NCBI GenBank assembly: GCA_015075405.1 | Contig: JABTUK010000004.1 | Location: 186,001 to 250,000, forward strand | Length of the DNA: 64,000 nucleotides | Direction: 5' to 3' | Source: Anaerolineales bacterium | GTDB lineage: Bacteria; Chloroflexota; Anaerolineae; 4572-78; J111 | Part shown: positions 49,926-57,810 of the stretch, piece after piece | How the letters are laid out: each line of letters starts with the position of its first letter | Numbering within the stretch: the first letter of the stretch is position 1 | Position numbers and translations under genes: made by a program | The notes under the pieces: model-generated | What the model was told of the DNA's origin: nothing | The model's input: the letters and a program-made list of their open reading frames with translations, nothing else | The model's database searches: none

Positions 49926-50506
49926 TTAGCCTTGTCCCGCAGCAGCCCGAACGCAGTCCAAATCGTAGCCTGCTTCTAACTGGCTAAAAATTTCGCCGGC
50001 GCGGTTCAGGTGGGTGAGCCGCGCCGGATCATTTACGGCCAAATGCCGCCCGATTTAGTAATGTGAATCAGCGCCACCTCCCCTGCGCTGACCCCCATCC
50101 GTAAGGTCAAACGGGCCTCATCGTCCGCCTGGTAATCTCGCAGGGCAGCCTGGATAGCCAAGGCGCAGGCGGCTGCCCGTAGAGTAACAGCAGGCAACCC
50201 AACCTCATTTTCCACCGGCCACACGGCGGTGAGACCATCGCCGGCAAACTTGGCCACATCGCCGCCATAGGCGGTAATGAGATCAATCATTTGGCCAAAG
50301 TAGGCGTTCAGAGAACGGGTCAGGGTTTCCGCTCCCACCGGGCCTTTTTGAGCTAATCGTTCGGTCAGGGCGGTGAAGCCAGAAATGTCGGCAAAAAGAA
50401 CTGCCGCAGGAAAGCGTTCGGAGAATGGGGTAACGGTTGGCGCGGGGTTATTGGCCAGACGCTGGGCAATCAGGGCCGGCACATAGCTCATGAGGGTTTC
50501 AACGTG
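49926..50506 (-). pseudogene. Broken class III adenylate/guanylate cyclase gene (internal deletion, 5' end lost)
   Basis: On the minus strand, 50506-50033 encodes a cyclase domain (LFADISGFTALTERLAQKG, GGDVAKFAGDGLTAVWP, MGVSAGEVALIHI), ending in an out-of-place stop. The next stretch in another frame, 50030-49926, reads ARLTHLNRAGEIFSQLEAG, which resembles the TPR tail of large cyclase-AAA-TPR proteins. The middle is therefore missing. The 5' end abuts a transposase remnant at about 50506. The metal/nucleotide residues of the N half remain, but the C half of the cyclase domain is gone, so it should be inactive. Confidence 0.8.
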
Positions 50507-51814
50507 GGCCGGCTGAAGTCGCGTTTTGCCCACTCGCAAAGCCGAGATTGGGCCGCGGCCTATCTGCAAGGCTTGTTGAGTAACATTCCCCGTAAGAACG
50601 GCTGGCAACTGGCCGAAACGGTCGGGGCGACGACGCCCTATGGCATCCAACAATTTGTGTACCGGGCCAAGTGGAACCCGGACGACATCCGGGATGATCT
50701 GCGAGCCTACGTGGTCGAACACCTGAGCGACCCGGAGGCCGTGTTCGTCATAGACGAAAGCGGCTTTGTCAAAGAGGGGGCGCACTCGGTTGGGGTGCAG
50801 GTGCAATATTGCGGCACGGTGGGCCGGACGGCCAACTGTCAGATCGGGGTGTTTTTGGCCTATGCCAGTGCCAAAGGGGCGACTTTTCTGGATCGGGCCT
50901 TGTACCTGCCCGAAAGTTGGGCCAATGACCGGGAACGTTGCCGCAAGGTCGGCGTCCCGGAGGAGGTGGAATTTGCCACCAAGCCAGAGTTGGCCCGGCA
51001 GATGCTCCAGCGAGCGGTCGAGGCGGGCGTTCTGACGGCCTGGGTCACCGGCGATAGTGTCTATGGCGGCCATTCTGGGTTACGCAATTGGCTGGAAGCC
51101 AGGCCGCTGGGCTATGTCCTGGCCCTGTCGCCCAAAGATACCCTCATCAATCTCCAATGGTGGCCGCAACGGGTCAGTACCTGGCTGGCTGACTTGCCGA
51201 GCGAGGGTTGGACCCGCCCAAGCACCGGGGTCGGTAGCAAAGGGCCTCACCTGTATGACTGGTTACGCTTGCCTTTGTATGCCCCCCCGTTGTGGGCTGG
51301 AAACGCTGGTTGTTGCTGCGCCGCAGCCTGAGCGATCCAACCCAAGTCACGCCTTATGTCTGTTTTGCCCCGGCTGAGACCTCGTTAGAAGAACTGGTCC
51401 GGGTGGCTGGCGCCCGCTGGACGGTCGAAAGCGGTTTTGAAAGCACCAAACAAGAAATCAGTCTGGACGAGTACGAAGTCCGCACCTATCAGGGCTGGTA
51501 TCGTCACATCACTCTGGCCTGCCTGGCTCACGCTTTCCTGACCGTCCTGCGGACGCACGGCTTGGACCCGCTGACCGAAACCGAAAAAAAACGGAGAGTG
51601 CCCCCCAACCGAGTTCCCTGGCGACCTTCAAAGCCAGGCGGGGGCTTATCTCCCCCTGACCGTGCCCGAAATTCGGCGGCGGCTGTGGCGACTATGGCTG
51701 GCCCGGCTGCCTTCGCCCGATTTTGTCTACGGCTGGTCGCGCTGGCGCCGACGCCATCAAGCCATCGCTTGCTTCTACCACTATCAACGGCGCTTGTTAA
51801 AGAATTCTAGTTGA
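50504..51814 (+). mobile_element. IS701-like transposase remnant with two frameshifts
   Basis: Reads as a DDE transposase of the IS701 type: AYLQGLLSNIPRKNGWQLAE, FVIDESGFVKEGAHSVGVQ, GRTANCQIGVFLAYAS and VTGDSVYGGHSGLRNWL. The frame breaks near 51290-51300, where the next frame continues WKRWLLLRRSLSDPTQ and RWTVESGFESTKQE. It breaks again at an eight-A run near 51585, after which LTVPEIRRRLWRLWLARLP runs to a stop at 51814. The N-terminus is short by several tens of residues for the family. Inverted repeats were not found. It is probably inactive. Confidence 0.85.
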
Positions 51815-51960
51815 CTTATTTATTTTTACAACTGTAATATTCATCCGGCTAACGCCTGCGGTTTAGCCGATTGCGGGCCAGCACGGGTAGTGCCATTTTA
51901 CACCAACTTCGCCAGCAAGACAAGGTTGGTCGGGTAAGGGGGTAGGGCAATCGCATACTC

Positions 51961-52073
51961 TATAGATATTCAGATAATGTTTTGGGTAGGGGCACGGCCT
52001 TGCGCCTGCCCCACCAGGGGCGACCGCAAGGGTACGCCCCTACAGATTCAAAATGTTTTTCTGAACATCTATA
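51961..52073. repeat. GTAGGGGC-type palindromic element (about 113 bp)
   Basis: The ends TATAGATATTCAGA and TCTGAACATCTATA are inverted. Inside, GGTAGGGGCACGGCCTTGCG pairs in plan with CGCAAGGGTACGCCCCTAC. The core recurs in the opposite orientation at 61464-61556. Apart from this and the next two repeats, 51815-52382 holds nothing I can name. Confidence 0.7.
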
Positions 52074-52157
52074 AAACGCTCTCCGAGCTGTCTCATCTCT
52101 ACCCAAACGGTTGTCCTCAAATTGTTCCGTATGATATAATATCCGGCAATGAAATTC

Positions 52158-52229
52158 GTGGGAACTCGTAGGAACTCAAGGGAACTCAGGCAGTTCCTAC
52201 GAGTTCCCATGAGTTCCTCTAGTTCCTAT
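52158..52229. repeat. GGAACTC/GAGTTCC inverted and tandem repeats
   Basis: GGGAACTCGTAGGAACT reappears inverted as AGTTCCTACGAGTTCCC, with extra GGGAACTC and GAGTTCC units between and after. It is a strong potential hairpin about 150 bp upstream of the ClpB-like gene. Confidence 0.7.
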
Positions 52230-52279
52230 TTTCAGAGGAGTGTTCATGAGGGTGGGCATGCCACCGATAATGAAAATTC

Positions 52280-52361
52280 GCCCTCACCCTAACCCTCTCC
52301 CACCGGGAGGGGACTCTTGGCTTTCTCCCTCTCCCAAAGGGCGAGGGGTTGGGGGTGAGGG
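52280..52361. repeat. CCCTCACCC-type palindromic repeat
   Basis: GCCCTCACCCTAACCCTC at the left pairs with GGGTTGGGGGTGAGGGC at the right, with CTCCCACCGGGAGGGG inside. Related to the element at 32150-32235. Confidence 0.7.
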
Positions 52362-52382
52362 CTATTTACGAAGGAGCAACCA

Positions 52383-54605
52383 TTGACACCGAATCGCGGC
52401 ACACTCTCAACCAAGATACCCTCTCAAGAATTGACCCAAACCCTAAATCAGGCGGCAACCTTAGCTAAGGGCAATAATATCCCCTTGATAACCCCCGAAA
52501 TTTTACTTCTGGCAATGATCAAAACGCCCGAAGCTGGAGCCAGACAGTTGTTGCAACAGTTCAGCCAGGAGCGGGGTTTTAACTGGGGCGATTTTGAGCG
52601 CGACGTGGAGCGGGCGGTGAGCGACCAGCGCTGGCTGCGCGGGGCCAATGCCGATCTCAAAGATGCCCGCTTTGACTTTATAACCAGCGCCGGTGAGCGT
52701 GTCCCTCTGAGCGAAAAAATGCTGATCGTGCTGGACGAGGGTCTGACCCTGGCCAACCAGCAGGGTCAGACTGAGTGTGGCACTATCCAGGCCTTAACAG
52801 TTATGGCCGGCCTGGGAACGCGGGGTGAACTGGCCTTGCGTAAACGCGGTATCACTCCTCAAGCGATTCAAGAGGAATTAAATCCGGCTGCCGTGCCGAT
52901 TGAGCAGGCCGTTCCGGCCAAAAACCGGCCGGCCGCACTGGCAATTTATCCCCGCCAGGATTTGCTCTTGAAGCTGGTCAGCCGGCTGACCATGGCCGGC
53001 AAACGCCACGTCATTTTGGTCGGGTCAACCGGTGTCGGTAAGCGATCGCTGGTGTTGGCCTTGCGGCAGTTAATCGCCGAAGGCAAAGGGCCGGCTGGGC
53101 TGAAAAGCGTCGTCCAAATCAGCGAGCCGGCCTTATTGGCCAATCCGGTTGAAGCGGTGCAGGGTGCGGTTCGTCAGGCGCAGGGTGGTGTTTTGTTTGT
53201 GCCTGATATCGCCCGCTTTTTTGGCGGTCTGCGGGCCGATTTTCGTGAAGATGCCTGCAATGAACTCTACAAGGCTTTCTTTAGCGATACTGTCACCGTC
53301 ATCGGTACCGCCACCCCCGAACGGTTCAACGAGCGGCTCAACAAAGCCACAATAGTGCTAGAACACAGCCAGGTTTTGCAGGTGCCCCCCGCCACCCAGG
53401 AAGAAACCATCGAAATTCTCAAAGCCCAGCGGCCCAGCCTGGAAGCGGATTACCAGCTCACTATTTCTGAGGCCACCCTGGCCGAAGCGGCTCGGCTGGC
53501 GGGGCGTTACTACACCGTGCGGCCTTTGCCCAGCGGCGCGGTTCATCTGCTGCATCAAGCCTGCGCTATGATGCGCATGAACCCCAAAATGAACCCAGAC
53601 GCCCCGGTAAAAAATGATAACCAGCTCGACCCGGATGATGTGATGATTGCCACCAGTCTGCTCACCGGCGTTCCTGTGACCAACCTGGGCGCAGATGAGC
53701 GCGACCGTTATTTGAATATGTTTGACCATCTGCGCCAGCGCATCATCGGCCAGAGCGAAGCCATCCTGGCCCTCAGTCGAGCGGTCAAAATGGCGCGGGT
53801 CGGTCTAAAAGACCCCAAGCGGCCCATCGGTACTTTTCTCTTTTTGGGGCCAACCGGCGTGGGCAAAACTGAATTGGCCAAAGCCCTGGCCGAGTTTATG
53901 TTTGGGACCGAAGAAGCGCTGCTTACCTTTGATATGAGCGAATTTATGGATGAGTCCTCGGTCAACCGGCTGATTGGTTCGCCGCCGGGGTATGTGGACA
54001 GCCAGGCCGGCGGCCAACTCACGGAGGCGGTCAAAAAACGGCCTTACAGCGTTATTCTCTTTGATGAGGTGGAAAAGGCCAGCCTCAAAGTTTTTGATGT
54101 GTTTCTCCAGGTGATGGACGAGGGCCGGCTGACCAGCGGCCAGGGCGAAACGGTCCCTTTTAGCGAGTGCGTAATCATTATGACCAGCAACATGGGCGGG
54201 CGCTATCTGGCCGACCTTCAACTCAGCCCGGAGGCGGCGCGAGAAATGGCCGAGGCTGCCGTCAAGGAACATTTCAGGCCGGAGTTCCTCAACCGGCTGG
54301 ATGAAATTATCTACTTCCATTCACTCAGCCAGGATGACCTGCGCCAAATTCTGGATTTGCTGCTCCGCAAAGAAGAAAAGCTCATGGCCGGCCGCCAGTT
54401 GCGCCTGGAAATGACCGAGGGGGCCAAAAACTGGCTACTCAACCAGAACGACCACCCCGAATGGGGCGCGCGCCCCCTGCGCCGGCTGATCCAAAAACAT
54501 ATCCGCGAACCCATGGCCGATTTTCTGCTCAAAGAAGATCTACCCGCCGGCACGACCGTTAAACTCCAGGTAAAAGGCAAAAAGCTGGAATTTAAAAAAT
54601 TGTGA
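52383..54605 (+). CDS. ClpB/ClpC-like AAA+ ATPase with a degenerate first ATPase module
   Basis: A 740-aa Clp-type protein. The N-terminal domain is residues 1 to about 165 (TLAKGNNIPLITPEILLLAM). The first AAA+ module has Walker A GSTGVGKRS, but where Walker B should be it reads VLFVPDIARFF, lacking the Asp-Glu pair. The second module is complete: GPTGVGKTELAKALAEFMF, VILFDEVEKAS, SNMGGRYL and FLNRLDEIIYFHSL. It should form a ring that uses ATP mainly in module 2. A TTG start at 52383 has AAGGAG 7 nt upstream, and no ATG fits. The long M-domain of true ClpB is not visible. Partner protease unknown. Confidence 0.9.
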   Translation: MTPNRGTLSTKIPSQELTQTLNQAATLAKGNNIPLITPEILLLAMIKTPEAGARQLLQQFSQERGFNWGDFERDVERAVSDQRWLRGANADLKDARFDFITSAGERVPLSEKMLIVLDEGLTLANQQGQTECGTIQALTVMAGLGTRGELALRKRGITPQAIQEELNPAAVPIEQAVPAKNRPAALAIYPRQDLLLKLVSRLTMAGKRHVILVGSTGVGKRSLVLALRQLIAEGKGPAGLKSVVQISEPALLANPVEAVQGAVRQAQGGVLFVPDIARFFGGLRADFREDACNELYKAFFSDTVTVIGTATPERFNERLNKATIVLEHSQVLQVPPATQEETIEILKAQRPSLEADYQLTISEATLAEAARLAGRYYTVRPLPSGAVHLLHQACAMMRMNPKMNPDAPVKNDNQLDPDDVMIATSLLTGVPVTNLGADERDRYLNMFDHLRQRIIGQSEAILALSRAVKMARVGLKDPKRPIGTFLFLGPTGVGKTELAKALAEFMFGTEEALLTFDMSEFMDESSVNRLIGSPPGYVDSQAGGQLTEAVKKRPYSVILFDEVEKASLKVFDVFLQVMDEGRLTSGQGETVPFSECVIIMTSNMGGRYLADLQLSPEAAREMAEAAVKEHFRPEFLNRLDEIIYFHSLSQDDLRQILDLLLRKEEKLMAGRQLRLEMTEGAKNWLLNQNDHPEWGARPLRRLIQKHIREPMADFLLKEDLPAGTTVKLQVKGKKLEFKKL

Positions 54606-54790
54606 ATAATGAATAGTGAATCGTGAGCGGAAGACAGATATAATTATGGGTCTCCAGGATTTCGTGGGGTTTGGACCTGATACGTGATACGTGATGGCCC
54701 TAAACACGTGTCACACATCACTTTGCCGCTCCCCCCTGAATTCCAAAAAAGCCATAATTATTTCATTCACAATTCACAATTATAAGCTCA
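54606..54790. repeat. Palindromic intergenic repeat
   Basis: GTGAATAATGAATAGTGAAT near the left end is echoed inverted as ATTCACAATTCACAATTAT at the right. The centre holds ACGTGATACGTGAT and CACGTGTCACACATCAC. The whole gap between the ClpB-like and ParB-like genes is this palindrome. I see no promoter I would defend. Confidence 0.55.
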
Positions 54791-54804
54791 CAAAGGTGTG
54801 AACC

Positions 54805-55716
54805 GTGGACCCCTCCAACCTGAACGTCGAAAAGATAACCTACATCCGCAGCGAATCCGAATTTAACCGGGCCAAGGTTAAAGGCTTTCTGGAAATGATG
54901 ATGGGCCTGATTACCGGCCACAATATGCACCTGCTTTCGTTTGATGATGTCATCAAAAAGCTCAATTTGAAACAGTCAATTTATCAGGGTGTACAGGAGA
55001 TTCCGGTTAAAAATATTGTGGGCAGTACGGGCCGCTACGAAGATTTTACCCGCCATTTTTTGCCCCGCAGCAGCAATGAGCGTGAAAAAGAACGCTGGCG
55101 CAATATCTACACCCTGGCTGAAACCGGCAAGGGCTTTCCGCCGATTGATGTTTACAAAATTGACCAGGTTTACTTTGTCAAAGACGGCAACCACCGCGTT
55201 TCGGTGGCGCGGGCGTTGGGTTGGGAGAGTATCCAGGCCCATGTGACCGAACTGCCTACCTCGATTTCCCTCAGCCCGGATGTTGAGCCGGATGAACTGC
55301 TGATAAAAGAAGAATGTGCCTACTTTTTAGAAAAAACGCAGCTTGACAAAACCCGTCCTGAGGCCAAACAGCACATTGATTTTTCTGAGCCGTCGGGCTA
55401 TGAGCGCCTGCTGCGGCATATCGAACTGCATCGCTACCTGCTGGAAAAAGAGCGCGGCCAGCCGCTGGCCGATAACCCGGACCTGGCCTTTCATCTAGCC
55501 GCTGTGGATTGGTACGATCATGTTTATCTGCCCCTGATTGAAACCGTCCGGCAGATGGGGGTCATCAAACATTTCCCCGGCCGCTCCGAAAGTGATTTGT
55601 ATATGTGGCTCATTCGGCATCAGAACACCTTGCGGGAGCAGCACAACCTGGAGAAAATAGAGCTGCCTGAGACCGTAACAGAGTTTCTCCATTCGATTGA
55701 AGACTCAGCAGATTAA
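54805..55716 (+). CDS. ParB/Sulfiredoxin-like domain protein
   Basis: A 303-aa protein. Its central part (about residues 100-150) matches the ParB N-terminal fold: GFPPIDVYKIDQVYFVKDGNHRVSVARALG, where the Gly-Asn-His-Arg turn corresponds to the nucleotide-binding loop. The helical C-terminal half (YERLLRHIELHRYLLEKERG, WLIRHQNTLREQHNLEKIEL) has no family I recognise. The GTG start at 54805 has an AAGGTG-like site; no ATG alternative fits. With no ParA gene and no helix-turn-helix typical of chromosome-partition ParB, a regulatory or enzymatic role is more likely. It follows the ClpB-like gene by 200 nt. Confidence 0.7.
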   Translation: MDPSNLNVEKITYIRSESEFNRAKVKGFLEMMMGLITGHNMHLLSFDDVIKKLNLKQSIYQGVQEIPVKNIVGSTGRYEDFTRHFLPRSSNEREKERWRNIYTLAETGKGFPPIDVYKIDQVYFVKDGNHRVSVARALGWESIQAHVTELPTSISLSPDVEPDELLIKEECAYFLEKTQLDKTRPEAKQHIDFSEPSGYERLLRHIELHRYLLEKERGQPLADNPDLAFHLAAVDWYDHVYLPLIETVRQMGVIKHFPGRSESDLYMWLIRHQNTLREQHNLEKIELPETVTEFLHSIEDSAD

Positions 55717-55893
55717 CTCTCTCTTGATCCCCTTGGCCCGATAACTGGAGAGTATGCCCAAGATGTAGAGAAAGGGCCGTATGCTCCTCAACCTTATTTT
55801 TACTCCCATCTTGGCAAAATCGCTGGTCGGTGCTAGATTAAAGGTATTTTACTGTGCTTATTCTAAATTTATGTCTATATGGAGGATGCACAA

Positions 55894-57465
55894 ATGCAGA
55901 AAGTGACTTACGCAACCTTATCGGCTGATAATGAGGAATTGCAATCAGCCTTTGACGAGGCGATTGCCACTGTGAAGACAAAATGGCTGGGCTTGGAAAT
56001 CCCTATGTTCATTGATGGGGAAAAAGCCTATGCCGACGAGAAGTTTGAGGATTATAGCCCCATTGACACCAGTTTGCTGCTATGCCGGGCGCAGCAGGGC
56101 ACACGGGAGCACGCCAAAGCGGCCATTACTGCGGCCAGGGCTGCTTTTGAGGGCTGGCGCAAGACGCCCTGGCAAGAGCGGGTCGCCAAACTGCGCGAAA
56201 TCGCCGAGCGTATCAGCGACAACAGCCTGGAATTGAGCGCGTTGATGATTCTGGAAGTGGGCAAAAACCGGCTGGAGGCGCTGGGCGAGGTCGAAGAGAC
56301 CGCCGATTTACTGCGCTATTACGCCGACTCGATGGAGAAAAACCGGGGCTTTGTCAACGAGTTGGGCAAATTGAACCCGGATGACCCAAAAGAGAAAAAT
56401 ATCAGTGTTCTGCGCCCTTACGGGGTGTGGGTGGTCATTTCGCCCTTCAACTTCCCGATGGCGCTCTCGGCGGCCCCTATTGCCGCGGCCCTGGTGACGG
56501 GCAATACAGTAGTCTTTAAAGGCGCGTCGGATACGGCTTACACCGGCTGGAAAACGGCCGAACTGTTTGCCGAAGCCGGTTTGCCGCCGGGGGTGTTCAA
56601 CTACGTCAGCGGGCCAGGCCGGACGGTGGGCCAGGAGTTGCAGGACAACCCCGATGTGGACGGTTGGACCTTCACCGGCTCGTATGATGTTGGGATGAAT
56701 GTATTCAAGAAAGGGACTGAAGGCCGTTACCCCCGCCCGGCGATCATTGAGATGGGCGGCAAAAACCCAACCATTGTCTCCAAAACGGCGGATATTAATA
56801 AAGCGGCGATGGGGGTGATGCGCTCGGCCTTTGGGCTGGATGGGCAAAAGTGCTCGGCCTGCTCGCGGGTGTATGTCCAGGAAGAGGTCTACGAACCGTT
56901 CAAGGCCAAGCTGGTTGAATTGACCCAAAAGATCAAAATTGGCGACCCGACCGAGCGCGACACCTATATGGGGACCGTTATCAACAAAAGCGCCTACGAG
57001 GACTATCAACGGTTTATGGCAAAAGCGCGGGCCGATGGTCGGGTGATTGCCGGCGGTAAGGTGCTGACCGAGGGCGCGTTTGCCAAAGGCTACTTTGTCG
57101 AGCCGGCCATTATTGAAGGGCTGCCGGAGGATCACGAACTGGTCAAAAATGAGCTATTTTTGCCCATTTTGCACCTGGCTAAAGTGAAAACGCTGGACGA
57201 AGCCATGCAGAAGGCCAATAATACGGACTACGGTCTGACCGCCGGTTTCTTTGGCGAGGATGAAAAAGAGGTGGAGTGGTTCTTCGACAATATTCAGGCG
57301 GGCACTACCTATTCTAACCGGGCCGCCGGAGCGACGACCGGGGCCTGGCCGGGCATTCAGGTGTTTGGCGGCTGGAAGGGCAGCGGTTCCAGCGGCAAGG
57401 GTATCGGCGGGTTGTATACCCTGGCCCTTTATATGCACGAGCAAAGCCGGACGATTATTGGCTAA
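55894..57465 (+). CDS. L-glutamate gamma-semialdehyde dehydrogenase (1-pyrroline-5-carboxylate dehydrogenase)
   Basis: A 523-aa NAD-dependent aldehyde dehydrogenase of the PruA/RocA group, which oxidises glutamate semialdehyde to glutamate in proline breakdown. Landmarks are PYGVWVVISPFNFPMALSAA, TGNTVVFKGASDTAYTG, PGVFNYVSGPG, TFTGSYDVGMNVF, the Glu region IIEMGGKNPTIV, the catalytic Cys in FGLDGQKCSACSRVYV, and VFGGWKGSGSSGKGIGG. ATG 55894 is used because GGAGG lies 8 nt upstream. Length is normal. No proline dehydrogenase is adjacent in the window. A terminator follows. Confidence 0.93.
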   Translation: MQKVTYATLSADNEELQSAFDEAIATVKTKWLGLEIPMFIDGEKAYADEKFEDYSPIDTSLLLCRAQQGTREHAKAAITAARAAFEGWRKTPWQERVAKLREIAERISDNSLELSALMILEVGKNRLEALGEVEETADLLRYYADSMEKNRGFVNELGKLNPDDPKEKNISVLRPYGVWVVISPFNFPMALSAAPIAAALVTGNTVVFKGASDTAYTGWKTAELFAEAGLPPGVFNYVSGPGRTVGQELQDNPDVDGWTFTGSYDVGMNVFKKGTEGRYPRPAIIEMGGKNPTIVSKTADINKAAMGVMRSAFGLDGQKCSACSRVYVQEEVYEPFKAKLVELTQKIKIGDPTERDTYMGTVINKSAYEDYQRFMAKARADGRVIAGGKVLTEGAFAKGYFVEPAIIEGLPEDHELVKNELFLPILHLAKVKTLDEAMQKANNTDYGLTAGFFGEDEKEVEWFFDNIQAGTTYSNRAAGATTGAWPGIQVFGGWKGSGSSGKGIGGLYTLALYMHEQSRTIIG

Positions 57466-57502
57466 GACCTGTTTCCCCTATTTCCCACTTGGCATGGGTA
57501 CT

Positions 57503-57557
57503 CGTGGCGAAACTGAGTTTCGCCACGCAATTGGGTGTCCAAACTGAGTTTGGACAC
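57503..57557. repeat. Twin hairpins sharing the core AAACTGAGTTT
   Basis: CGTGGCGAAAC-TGA-GTTTCGCCACG (57503-57527) and GTGTCCAAAC-TGA-GTTTGGACAC (57535-57557) are two perfect hairpins. They share the inner arms and TGA loop but differ in outer stems. Confidence 0.7.
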
Positions 57558-57578
57558 CAGCCACAAATTTGCTCTGTC

Positions 57579-57607
57579 AAGACCCCAGCCTGGGCTGGGG
57601 TCTTTTG
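57579..57607 (+). terminator. Intrinsic terminator after the aldehyde dehydrogenase gene
   Basis: AAGACCCCAGC...GCTGGGGTCTT is a perfect stem with a small loop, followed by TTGTTT. It lies about 110 nt past the stop. The remaining gap to 57810 holds no further gene. Confidence 0.88.
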
Positions 57608-57810
57608 TTTGCCGGTGGGTAATAGGTGACTTCTGGGCAGCAAGAGTAATGACTTTTGGCTCTATGGGGGGCCAGGGTTGTAGTGTATGCTATTAAAGCC
57701 GGCTACCTCATTTTTAGGAATTGTCCATTTGGCCCTCTTTGACTCGTTGTAATTCCGCCAGAGTCTTGTTATAATGGAGTACCCGGCATATTTAGGGATA
57801 GAGACAAGCG

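Noticed and set aside
50507..51073. Minus-strand extension of the cyclase frame to 51073
   Set aside because: This part is antisense to the transposase and does not resemble any cyclase sequence. The cyclase similarity ends near 50506.
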